From positions 62,001 to 126,000 of the forward strand of contig JAFTKC010000010.1 of the NCBI GenBank assembly GCA_017456055.1: 64,000 bases of DNA. The letters are read 5' to 3'. The notes beneath the pieces are model-generated. The model saw only the letters and a program-made list of their open reading frames with translations. It was not told the DNA's origin and did not search any database. The number at the start of each line of letters is the position of its first letter. The stretch's first letter is position 1. The stretch comes from Clostridia bacterium (GTDB lineage Bacteria; Bacillota; Clostridia; Christensenellales; Borkfalkiaceae). Shown piece after piece: positions 8,154-15,218 of the stretch. A program made the position numbers and the translations under genes.

Positions 8154-10568
8154 TTAATAACAACAAAATTCACCTTGATACTTCCAATTTGTCCATAAAG
8201 TGACTATACTTGAAATTTGGCTTACGTCAGATTTAATATACTCACCGTATTCCTTAGAAGTGTCGCCAATATATCTCGTCACGCCACCTACTGCCATGGT
8301 ATATATTTTATCAAAAGTTCCAGTGTTTCTTCCTATTACCAATCCATAGTAATTTAATTCATCCATAAAATCTGAAGTTCTAGTAGTCTTTGATACTATT
8401 GAATTATCGTTATGTTTATACGAAACACATTTCTGAACATTTCCTTCATTAAATCCAACAAGATAGCCAACAAAACTTCTAAGAAAGCCACCACCAGCAA
8501 AAAGAACATAACATCCCCCACGAGATTCTGAAGATAAAGTATTCTTCATTGAAATACAGTCCGAAACCTTAGAAGTATTATAACCAACAACTCCACCCAC
8601 TATAGACCTATTAATCTTAGTATAGTTTGTTCTTCCATTAGAGTAGCCAGTTAATGAACAATTCTTTGCTTTGCAATATTGAATATTACCATTATTTGTT
8701 CCTACAACACTACCTAATGCCAACCAACAAAGCGAATCATGTCCAGAATTGCTTTTTTCTTGCTGAATACTAATATTAAAGGTTGAGTTAACCACCTCTA
8801 TGCCTTTTACAATACCATTATTGACTGCGATTATACCTGCAAAAAACGCTCTTTCAGACGCTGAATTATAAATATGGTCGACTTTAATGTTTGCGTTATA
8901 AAACACAATATTGTCTATCGTTCCATTATTTTTTTGTATAAATCCCGAATACAAATACTTATCATCTAGTTGCCCAGCATAACTTATACTTAAATTTTTT
9001 ATCATCATGCCATTACCATTTAGAATACCATTAAACTCGGCATTAGGCTCCCAATTATAGCCTTCTAAATCAAGGTCTTCAATAATTTCGAAATACACGT
9101 TTTCTTTATTAAATTCTTCCCTTTCAATATTTTTTAACTGAATAGCATTAGAAATTAAATATGGTTGAGTTGCCGTACCAAAACCACCTGCAAAATCAAC
9201 TATATTACCTGGATCAACAGGGGCATCAAATTTATAATAGTTAACTACCCTGTTATATTTTTCATTGTAATACTCTAAAAAAGCCTCTTCCATTGATTCG
9301 GACATTGAACTATATTCTTGTGGAAGTAAATCCCATAAAGGTATTAATCCATTTGAAGAATAATTAATTAACGAGCAAGTAGTATCGTTATCATTAAAAC
9401 TTTCTAACCAAGAATTGTATTTTGTTGAAAAGTCTTCTATTTCGGCTACCCCAAAAGTATCTCCCCCATATGCCGAAGCATTAAATGAAGTTTGAACGTC
9501 CTCCGTACTTGCGCCTAGTGTTTCTGCAACACTTGCTTGAAAACCAATGTTCGTTTGCGTAGCAAAGCCTTTAAAAGTTATACTACTTTTCAAACTATTT
9601 TCTTTGCTTTCTGATATATTCGCCTTATTAGTCACAGCAGAAACATATGCATTGAGTCTACCACCAAAAATTGCAGAGCCAATTATATGTGTTCCGTAAG
9701 TAGCAAAAAATTGATTAAAATTTGCTTGATTTTGGCTTTCAAACAATTCTCCTAATACTTCTACATAATCATCTGATAAATAACTTAAATATTTACCTTT
9801 AACTGCAAAATCTTTAAGCGACAACGAATATCTTTCAATATATTGGTCTAAAACTTGATAGTATTGGTTTTGATATGAAGAGTGCTTAAAACTTCCACTA
9901 CTTTTAACACCTAAATCTATTCCACCAAATATTCCAAATACAGATACACCAACTCCAACGTCAACTTGAAGTGTTGTTGATGATTCTTCAATTAATTCAG
10001 AAATAGAACGAGCACTAGTTGATTTTGTTGTACTAACACTTTGCAAATCATCCTTGTAAATTGTCGCATTGTTTAATTTATTAGAATCTAAAACAGAAAC
10101 GCCTCTTTTATAATCACCATAACTAGTAGCATTTACAATATCTACACTATAACCTAATCCAGTTTGACTATACGTTCCTGAAGAATTTGACGTTTTAGTG
10201 TAAGTATAAACGTATTCTGCAGACCACTCCGAGTCACTATATAGAATCTGATTCCCCTTTGCTTTTACATAAATATGTAATTCAGTAGGTTGATTAACCT
10301 CCAAATACGTATCCATAATCGATGCTATACTGTACTTTAATGTATTTCCAACTGACTCTTGATATGAGTTTATTTTCAACACATAAGAACTTGCATTTGG
10401 CACCTCTTCCCAATACACGTAATTTTCTGAAACCCTAGTTATGTTAGGAGTAGGCAATTTAGTTGCATTATTTGTCATTTCACCCGTATTACCATCAAAA
10501 TTGACTGAACAACCAGTAATAGAAAAACACGTGCAAATTATCAAGAAAAATGCTAAAAATCTTTTCAT
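8154..10568 (-). CDS. MACPF (perforin-like) domain lipoprotein with GLUG-type repeats
   Basis: An 804-residue predicted surface lipoprotein. The N-terminus MKRFLAFFLIICTCFSITGC is a lipoprotein signal with lipobox SITGC (Cys 20). Residues about 40-125 resemble a fibronectin type III domain. A MACPF domain follows, with the exact perforin signature YGTHIIGSAIFGG (residues 291-303) after glycine-rich amphipathic sequence (VGVGVSVFGIFGG, near 190-205). From about residue 490 the protein changes to repeats of the GLUG type (FAGIIAVNNG, GSVVGTNNGNIQYC, GGVVGYN), expected to form a beta-helix. I use the ATG at 10568 because it gives a proper signal peptide and has an AAGGAGA site; an open frame upstream to 10676 lies within the promoter. 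MACPF proteins form pores in other cells or mediate adhesion; the target here is unknown. Confidence 0.88.
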   Translation of the reverse strand: MKRFLAFFLIICTCFSITGCSVNFDGNTGEMTNNATKLPTPNITRVSENYVYWEEVPNASSYVLKINSYQESVGNTLKYSIASIMDTYLEVNQPTELHIYVKAKGNQILYSDSEWSAEYVYTYTKTSNSSGTYSQTGLGYSVDIVNATSYGDYKRGVSVLDSNKLNNATIYKDDLQSVSTTKSTSARSISELIEESSTTLQVDVGVGVSVFGIFGGIDLGVKSSGSFKHSSYQNQYYQVLDQYIERYSLSLKDFAVKGKYLSYLSDDYVEVLGELFESQNQANFNQFFATYGTHIIGSAIFGGRLNAYVSAVTNKANISESKENSLKSSITFKGFATQTNIGFQASVAETLGASTEDVQTSFNASAYGGDTFGVAEIEDFSTKYNSWLESFNDNDTTCSLINYSSNGLIPLWDLLPQEYSSMSESMEEAFLEYYNEKYNRVVNYYKFDAPVDPGNIVDFAGGFGTATQPYLISNAIQLKNIEREEFNKENVYFEIIEDLDLEGYNWEPNAEFNGILNGNGMMIKNLSISYAGQLDDKYLYSGFIQKNNGTIDNIVFYNANIKVDHIYNSASERAFFAGIIAVNNGIVKGIEVVNSTFNISIQQEKSNSGHDSLCWLALGSVVGTNNGNIQYCKAKNCSLTGYSNGRTNYTKINRSIVGGVVGYNTSKVSDCISMKNTLSSESRGGCYVLFAGGGFLRSFVGYLVGFNEGNVQKCVSYKHNDNSIVSKTTRTSDFMDELNYYGLVIGRNTGTFDKIYTMAVGGVTRYIGDTSKEYGEYIKSDVSQISSIVTLWTNWKYQGEFCCY

Positions 10569-10593
10569 AACTTTCTCCTTAGTATTTTTTAAA

Positions 10594-10622
10594 ATTATAA
10601 CACTATATTTAGTGTATGTCAA
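10594..10622 (-). promoter_or_regulatory. Consensus promoter of the MACPF gene
   Basis: Exact consensus hexamers TTGACA (10622-10617) and TATAAT (10599-10594) at 17 bases. The spacer is almost entirely the palindrome at 10600-10615, a layout that allows a bound protein to block RNA polymerase. Confidence 0.88.
10600..10615. promoter_or_regulatory. Operator-like inverted repeat 1
   Basis: Perfect palindrome ACACTA-TATT-TAGTGT filling the promoter spacer of the MACPF gene. Centre to centre it is 30 bp from repeat 2, close to three helical turns, so two dimers would bind on the same face. Confidence 0.75.
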
Positions 10623-10629
10623 TAAAATT

Positions 10630-10645
10630 ACACTACTTTTCGTGT
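10630..10645. promoter_or_regulatory. Operator-like inverted repeat 2
   Basis: ACACTA-CTTT-TCGTGT, the same spacing and half-site as repeat 1 with one mismatch. It abuts the possible -10 box (TAAAAT, 10645-10650) of the divergent XRE gene, so it could mediate autoregulation. Confidence 0.7.
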
Positions 10646-10656
10646 AAAATAAAAAT

Positions 10657-10863
10657 ATGATAACGCTAGGCGACAATTTAAAAGAATTAAGAAAATTAAA
10701 TAAATTAAGTCAAAAAGAATTTGCTCTACGCATGCAAACGACACAACAACGCGTTAGCGAATGGGAATGCAATAAAGTCGAGCCTTCTTTATATAATTTA
10801 ATTAAAATTTTACGCTTATATAACATTTCCTTTGAGGAACTTATAGATGGTGTATTTGATTAA
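10657..10863 (+). CDS. Small XRE-family (HTH_3) transcriptional regulator
   Basis: A 68-residue protein that is essentially one Cro/C1-type helix-turn-helix: LKELRKLNKLSQKEFALRM, then QTTQQRVSEWE for the recognition helix, then LIKILRLYNISFEEL. There is no sensor domain. It is divergent from the MACPF gene, and two near-identical inverted repeats lie in the 88-bp gap, so it is the obvious candidate to repress that gene and itself. There is no Shine-Dalgarno sequence; TAAAAT ends six bases before the ATG, the same arrangement as at 5234, so the mRNA may be leaderless. No clear -35 box is visible. Confidence 0.88.
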   Translation: MITLGDNLKELRKLNKLSQKEFALRMQTTQQRVSEWECNKVEPSLYNLIKILRLYNISFEELIDGVFD

Positions 10864-10899
10864 AAAAAGAGAGAGTTGTTAACAACTCTCTCTTTTTTT
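10862..10899. terminator. Perfect palindromic bidirectional terminator
   Basis: A perfect 19-bp inverted repeat from A-run to T-run with core GAGAGAGTTGTT / AACAACTCTCTC. It lies between the convergent XRE gene and the oxidoreductase gamma-subunit gene. Confidence 0.9.
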
Positions 10900-10906
10900 A
10901 ATTTTT

Positions 10907-11440
10907 TTAGAAATTATAGCCTAGCTCGATTGCTTTAATGTTTTTCTCTAATAGTTCTGCCTTTTTAGCAGGAACCATTTGAGTTAAACTATTTTTAATT
11001 TCCTCTAAGGTAAATATACCCGTTTCCTTAATTACCTTGCCTAAGATAATCATGTTTGCTAAACCTACTATTGCGTTGTCACTTGCAAGTTTAGTTGCCG
11101 GTATTTCATAAACCTTAACGTCGTCTCTCTTTGCGTCAGTGACAACTAACGAACTATCGTAAACGATATATCCGTCTTTTTCAGTTTCGTAAAAATATTT
11201 ATCCAAAGAAGGTTTATTCATGGCGATTAAAACGTCTGGCTTATCAACGATAGGAGATCCTACTGGAACGTCCGAAATAATTACGCTACAATTTGCCGTT
11301 CCACCACGCATTTCAGGGCCGTACGATGGAAGCCACGAAACTTCTTTATTTGCTTTTAATCCGGTGTACGCTAAGGCTTTACCCGAAAAGAGAATACCTT
11401 GTCCACCGAAACCTGCTATTAAAATTTTAGTAGATTTCAT
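10907..11440 (-). CDS. 2-oxoacid:ferredoxin oxidoreductase gamma subunit
   Basis: A 177-residue subunit of the pyruvate/ketoisovalerate oxidoreductase gamma family (KorC/VorC type). Family motifs: [16 protein letters not shown] at residues 9-24, and [16 protein letters not shown] near residue 40. It is the last of four oxidoreductase subunit genes (ferredoxin, alpha, beta, gamma) and shares its start with the stop of the beta gene. The complex interconverts a 2-oxoacid plus CoA with acyl-CoA, CO2 and reduced ferredoxin in the cytoplasm. Substrate is inferred from context to be a branched-chain 2-oxoacid. Confidence 0.9.
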   Translation of the reverse strand: MKSTKILIAGFGGQGILFSGKALAYTGLKANKEVSWLPSYGPEMRGGTANCSVIISDVPVGSPIVDKPDVLIAMNKPSLDKYFYETEKDGYIVYDSSLVVTDAKRDDVKVYEIPATKLASDNAIVGLANMIILGKVIKETGIFTLEEIKNSLTQMVPAKKAELLEKNIKAIELGYNF

Positions 11441-12186
11441 TATTTCTCCTCCTTGTATTTATCCTTATAAACACCTAAAGGATAATATTTTTCCATATTT
11501 TCGTTAAGCCAAGAAAGTGCTTCCTTAGGCGATAAACCCCAGTTGGTAGGACAAGTTGATAAAACTTCAACAAGTGAGAATCCTTTACCCTCTATTTGAT
11601 TTTTGAAAGCACGCATAATTGCTTTTTTAGCCTTTCTAATATTTGCAACGTTATTAACTGCTACTCTCTCTAAATAAGACGCTCCGTCAACTTGAGAAAG
11701 CATTTCGCAAACCTTTACTGGATATCCAACAACGGTGACGTCTCTACCGTATGGTGAAGTTTGAGTCACTTGGTTTGGAAGAGTAGTTGGAGCCATTTGT
11801 CCACCAGTCATACCGTAAATTGCATTATTTACGAAAATTACGGTGATGTTTTCACTTCTTGCTGCCGAGTGAACGGTTTCTGCTGTTCCAATTGCCGCAA
11901 GGTCTCCGTCGCCTTGATATGTAAATACTACGTTATCTGGGTTTGCTCTCTTTGCGCCCGTTGCTACTGCAGGGGCTCTTCCGTGAGCGGCTTGAATCAT
12001 ATCACAATTAAAATAATTATAAGAGAAAACCGAACAACCTACGCTTGCAACGCCGATAGTTTTTCCTAAAACGCCGAGTTCTTCTAAACATTCGGCAACT
12101 AGTCTATGAATAATACCATGCGTACACCCTGGACAATAGTGCAATTCGTTTTCCGTTAAACCTTTAGTCTTTTCAAAAACTACCAT
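11440..12186 (-). CDS. 2-oxoacid:ferredoxin oxidoreductase beta (TPP-binding) subunit
   Basis: A 248-residue thiamine-diphosphate-binding subunit. The N-terminal YCPGCTHGI is the family start. The TPP/Mg motif is GDGDLAAIG followed about 25 residues later by [16 protein letters not shown]. The conserved cysteine in ASVGCSVF and those near the N-terminus are typical of the clusterless beta subunits paired with a separate ferredoxin subunit. It overlaps the alpha-subunit gene by 7 bases. Known names in the family are KorB and VorA; the sequence alone does not settle the 2-oxoacid used. Confidence 0.9.
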   Translation of the reverse strand: MVVFEKTKGLTENELHYCPGCTHGIIHRLVAECLEELGVLGKTIGVASVGCSVFSYNYFNCDMIQAAHGRAPAVATGAKRANPDNVVFTYQGDGDLAAIGTAETVHSAARSENITVIFVNNAIYGMTGGQMAPTTLPNQVTQTSPYGRDVTVVGYPVKVCEMLSQVDGASYLERVAVNNVANIRKAKKAIMRAFKNQIEGKGFSLVEVLSTCPTNWGLSPKEALSWLNENMEKYYPLGVYKDKYKEEK

Positions 12187-13250
12187 TGCTTTGCCTCTCC
12201 TTTTTCAATTTTTTCAAGTTCTGCGATAACTTCGTCTGGAGTCATCAACACACCGCCAGTTCTTCCGTAAAAATATACTGGCTTAGCACAATCGATTGCA
12301 AGTTTCACGTCGTCAACCATTTGTCCCATATTAAGCTCTACCGACAAGAAACTCTTAACCTTTTTGCTTGCCTCTTTAAGCGCATCTTTTGGGAATGGGA
12401 ACAAAGTAATAGGTCTAATCATACCAACCTTTATACCCTTCTTTCTTGCTTCAGTAATAGCATTTTTACAAATTCTAGAAGCAATACCGAAAGCAACGAC
12501 ACAAATTTCCGCATCATCCATTAAATACTCTTCGTACATAACTTCATCTCTTTCGATAATTTTATAACGCTCGTATCTACCGATATTCCATTCTTCAAGT
12601 TGTGCGGGAGAAAGTGACAATGAGTTAATAACGTTTCTTCCTTCGTGATTATTTGTGCCAGTGGTTGCCCATGGTTTAGCGTAGTCGTTAACAACGCCCT
12701 TATCTAAACTTACAGGCTCCATCATTTGCCCCATAGTTCCGTCTGCTAAAATCATAGCGGGAACTCTATACTTATCGGCTAAATCAAATCCCTTAAACGT
12801 TAAGTCAACCATTTCTTGTACTGAAGCAGGCGCAAGAGTAATAAGTTTATAATCTCCGTGCCCACCACCTTTAGTTGCTTGGAAATAGTCCGACTGCGAT
12901 GGTTGAATACCACCGAGACCTGGTCCACCTCTTTGTACGTTTACGATAAGTGCTGGAAGTTCGCAACCTGCAAGGTATGAAATACCTTCGCTCTTTAGTG
13001 AAATTCCAGGACTTGAACTACTAGTCATACATCTTTTACCACAAGAAGCAACGCCGATAACCATATTAATTGCGGCAATTTCCGACTCTGCTTGTAAAAA
13101 AGTTCCGCCAATTTTAGGCATGCGCTTAGACATATAAGCGGCAACTTCAGTTTGTGGGGTTATTGGATATCCAAAATAGTAATTACAACCAGCCATTATG
13201 GCTGCTTCAGCCAATGCTTCATTACCTTTCATTAAAACTTTATCTGCCAT
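12180..13250 (-). CDS. vorB: 3-methyl-2-oxobutanoate/2-oxoacid:ferredoxin oxidoreductase alpha subunit
   Basis: A 356-residue alpha subunit containing the pyrimidine-binding and transketolase-like domains: GNEALAEAAIMAGCNYYFGY at residues 9-28, FLQAESEIAAINM near 53, TSSSSPGISLKSEG near 77, and QRGGPGLGGIQPSQSDY near 108. Overall it looks like VorB-type subunits of branched-chain 2-oxoacid (ketoisovalerate) oxidoreductases, a call I rate above 2-oxoglutarate because the operon also holds a branched-chain aminotransferase. It follows the ferredoxin gene after 9 bases and overlaps the beta gene. Confidence 0.82.
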   Translation of the reverse strand: MADKVLMKGNEALAEAAIMAGCNYYFGYPITPQTEVAAYMSKRMPKIGGTFLQAESEIAAINMVIGVASCGKRCMTSSSSPGISLKSEGISYLAGCELPALIVNVQRGGPGLGGIQPSQSDYFQATKGGGHGDYKLITLAPASVQEMVDLTFKGFDLADKYRVPAMILADGTMGQMMEPVSLDKGVVNDYAKPWATTGTNNHEGRNVINSLSLSPAQLEEWNIGRYERYKIIERDEVMYEEYLMDDAEICVVAFGIASRICKNAITEARKKGIKVGMIRPITLFPFPKDALKEASKKVKSFLSVELNMGQMVDDVKLAIDCAKPVYFYGRTGGVLMTPDEVIAELEKIEKGEAKQW

Positions 13251-13259
13251 AATTCACCT

Positions 13260-13466
13260 CTATCTCTCCACTTTAATTACCGTATCGGGACACATGATTG
13301 CGCAAGAACCACACCCAATACAAGCACTTTCGTCGGTCACACCCGCAGGGTGATAACCTTTTTGGTTAATTTCTTCTTTTTCTAGAGCAATTATCTTTTT
13401 AGGGCAAACGGTTTCGCATAAACCACAGCCTTTACAACGCTCTTTGTCAAAAATAACTTTTGCCAT
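13260..13466 (-). CDS. 2x[4Fe-4S] ferredoxin subunit of the 2-oxoacid oxidoreductase
   Basis: A 68-residue ferredoxin with two cluster motifs: CKGCGLCETVCPKK and CIGCGSCAIMCPD. It is the delta subunit that carries electrons to or from the TPP-bound intermediate. I use the ATG at 13466 because AAAGGAG lies six bases upstream; the longer frame to 13490 begins inside the preceding gene. Confidence 0.9.
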   Translation of the reverse strand: MAKVIFDKERCKGCGLCETVCPKKIIALEKEEINQKGYHPAGVTDESACIGCGSCAIMCPDTVIKVER

Positions 13467-13476
13467 CTTTTCTCCT

Positions 13477-14142
13477 TTATAGCCAATCACCGTATTTTAT
13501 ACAATCGACTGGCAATACGTTTTTTATATCTTTAATTTTTTCTACTAAGTGTTTTTCAACAGCCGTAAACTTTATTGGAAGATTTAATTCTTTAGATAAT
13601 TTTGAGCAAAACTCAAACCCTTCGTAAATCTCCTTTTCGGTTGTTTCTTTTCCTAAATTTGAATTGTTTACTAAACCGGTAAATTTAATTCTACTAGCAA
13701 TTTCAATTTCGTTTAATATAGCCTTAACACCCTCGACGTCTCTCGTTTCAGGACGATATTTATTGACGACAAGCAAGCAATCATAATCGTTTTCTTCCTT
13801 TATTTTAGAAGAAAATCTTCCTAAAGCAAGCGCCCCTCTATCGTCCCCACCAACGTCTACTACTGCAAAACTTTCTTTATCGTCTACCATTTTATAAGAC
13901 TTAGAGTTCATTGCGGGAATATCAACGTTTGTTTCGGCAAAGGGTGAAACAACAAGTTCTACACCCGACTCTTCTAAGATAGAAATTGCATCTACCGTTC
14001 TATAATAGGGGTTTACTATGTCTAAGTCGTAAATACTAACCTTTTGCTTGATTTTTTTCAAAGCCTTAGCATAGTTTACGGCAACGGTTGTTTTTCCACT
14101 ACCGTAATGCCCCATTACGAGTGTTATTCTTTTATCGAACAT
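13477..14142 (-). CDS. P-loop ATPase of the MinD/ParA/CobQ type, function unknown
   Basis: A 221-residue soluble protein with Walker A GHYGSGKTT (residues 9-17), the conserved YDLDIVNPYYRT after the second strand, and VVDVGGDDRG as Walker B region. It lacks the signature lysine of true ParA (KGGxGKT). The ATG at 14142 overlaps the aminotransferase stop by one base (TAATG); an upstream TTG at 14166 is less likely. It sits between the aminotransferase and ferredoxin genes in the T-box operon, so a role with the oxidoreductase complex (assembly or activation) is plausible but unproven. Confidence 0.75.
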   Translation of the reverse strand: MFDKRITLVMGHYGSGKTTVAVNYAKALKKIKQKVSIYDLDIVNPYYRTVDAISILEESGVELVVSPFAETNVDIPAMNSKSYKMVDDKESFAVVDVGGDDRGALALGRFSSKIKEENDYDCLLVVNKYRPETRDVEGVKAILNEIEIASRIKFTGLVNNSNLGKETTEKEIYEGFEFCSKLSKELNLPIKFTAVEKHLVEKIKDIKNVLPVDCIKYGDWL

Positions 14143-15206
14143 TAAACTTTTACCTTTAAGCACCAATTTCTCTTATCTTCAACCTTGCCCCATTGAATAC
14201 CCGTCAACTCATCGTAAAGTTTTTGAGTTAATTCACCGATTTGGTTGTTTGAAATAACGTGGTCTTTTCCGTCATAGAATAAGTGACCTATTGGAGAAAC
14301 GACTGCTGCCGTTCCCGTTCCCCAAGCCTCTTCTAGTTTGCCGTTTTCAGTAGCCTCAAGTAAATCGTCTACTGAAATTAGCGTTTCACTTACCTTATAT
14401 CCCCAACTTCTTAAAATCTCTATGCAAGATTTTCTTGTTATACCAGGAAGAACTGAACCAGTCAATTCAGGAGTATAAATCTCTCCGTCGATTTTGAACA
14501 TAACGTTCATTGCGCCAACTTCTTCGATATATTTTCTCTCAACGCCGTCAAGCCATAAAACTTGAGTAAAGCCCATCTCTTCGGCTCTCTTACCTGCTCT
14601 TAAACTTGCTGCGTAATTTCCACCACATTTAGCGTAGCCCGTTCCACCACGAACTGCTCTAACGTCTTGGTTTTCAATGCTAATTTTAACTGGATTTAAG
14701 CCTTCTGCGTAATAGTTTCCTACAGGCGACAAAATTATAAAAAACTTTGCATTGTGTACTGGGTGAACGCCTAGTGCCTCGTCATTTCCAATCATAAACG
14801 GACGAATATAGAGTGAAGTTCCCGGTTGGTCGGGTATCCAATCGTAATCTAAGGTTATTAAAGTCGTTAACGCTTCAATAAAATCGTCTCCGTCAAATTC
14901 AGGCAAACACAATCTCTCAGCAGAATCGTTCATTCTCTTTAGATTTTCTAAAGGTCTAAACATTTGATATCCGTCTGCCGTTTTATAAGCCTTCATACCC
15001 TCGAAAATTTCTACGCCGTAATGCAATACTGTTGACGCAGGGTGAACGGGAATATAATCAAATGGTACGATTTTAGCGTCGTGCCAACCTTCTTTAGACG
15101 AATAGTCCATAACGAACATATGGTCGGTAAAATACTTACCAAAGCCCAACTTGGTAAAATCAGGTTTTTGTTTTAACACTTTTGCTTTTTCAATTTTAAT
15201 TTCCAT
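14142..15206 (-). CDS. ilvE: Branched-chain amino acid aminotransferase
   Basis: A 354-residue PLP enzyme of fold type IV, the longer BCAT form. Visible motifs: HYGVEIFEGMKAYK near residue 62, YIRPFMIGNDE near 130, the PLP lysine in GTGYAKCGGNYAASL near 190, and VLPGITRKSCIEI plus GTAAVVSPIG in the C-terminal half. It interconverts Leu/Ile/Val and their 2-oxoacids with 2-oxoglutarate/glutamate. The ATG at 15206 is preceded by AAAGGTGA at suitable spacing; a GTG at 15215 would lie in that site. It lies 12 bases after the acyl-CoA ligase fusion in the T-box operon, linking the whole unit to branched-chain amino acids. Confidence 0.92.
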   Translation of the reverse strand: MEIKIEKAKVLKQKPDFTKLGFGKYFTDHMFVMDYSSKEGWHDAKIVPFDYIPVHPASTVLHYGVEIFEGMKAYKTADGYQMFRPLENLKRMNDSAERLCLPEFDGDDFIEALTTLITLDYDWIPDQPGTSLYIRPFMIGNDEALGVHPVHNAKFFIILSPVGNYYAEGLNPVKISIENQDVRAVRGGTGYAKCGGNYAASLRAGKRAEEMGFTQVLWLDGVERKYIEEVGAMNVMFKIDGEIYTPELTGSVLPGITRKSCIEILRSWGYKVSETLISVDDLLEATENGKLEEAWGTGTAAVVSPIGHLFYDGKDHVISNNQIGELTQKLYDELTGIQWGKVEDKRNWCLKVKV

Positions 15207-15218
15207 ATCTATCACCTT

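Noticed and set aside
8800..9100. Possible DNA tandem repeat in the 3' half of the MACPF gene
   Set aside because: The GLUG-like similarity is at protein level only; the nucleotide sequences are too different for a DNA repeat.
12186..12567. Plus-strand frames over the vorB-like gene
   Set aside because: Antisense to a conserved enzyme, no start signals.
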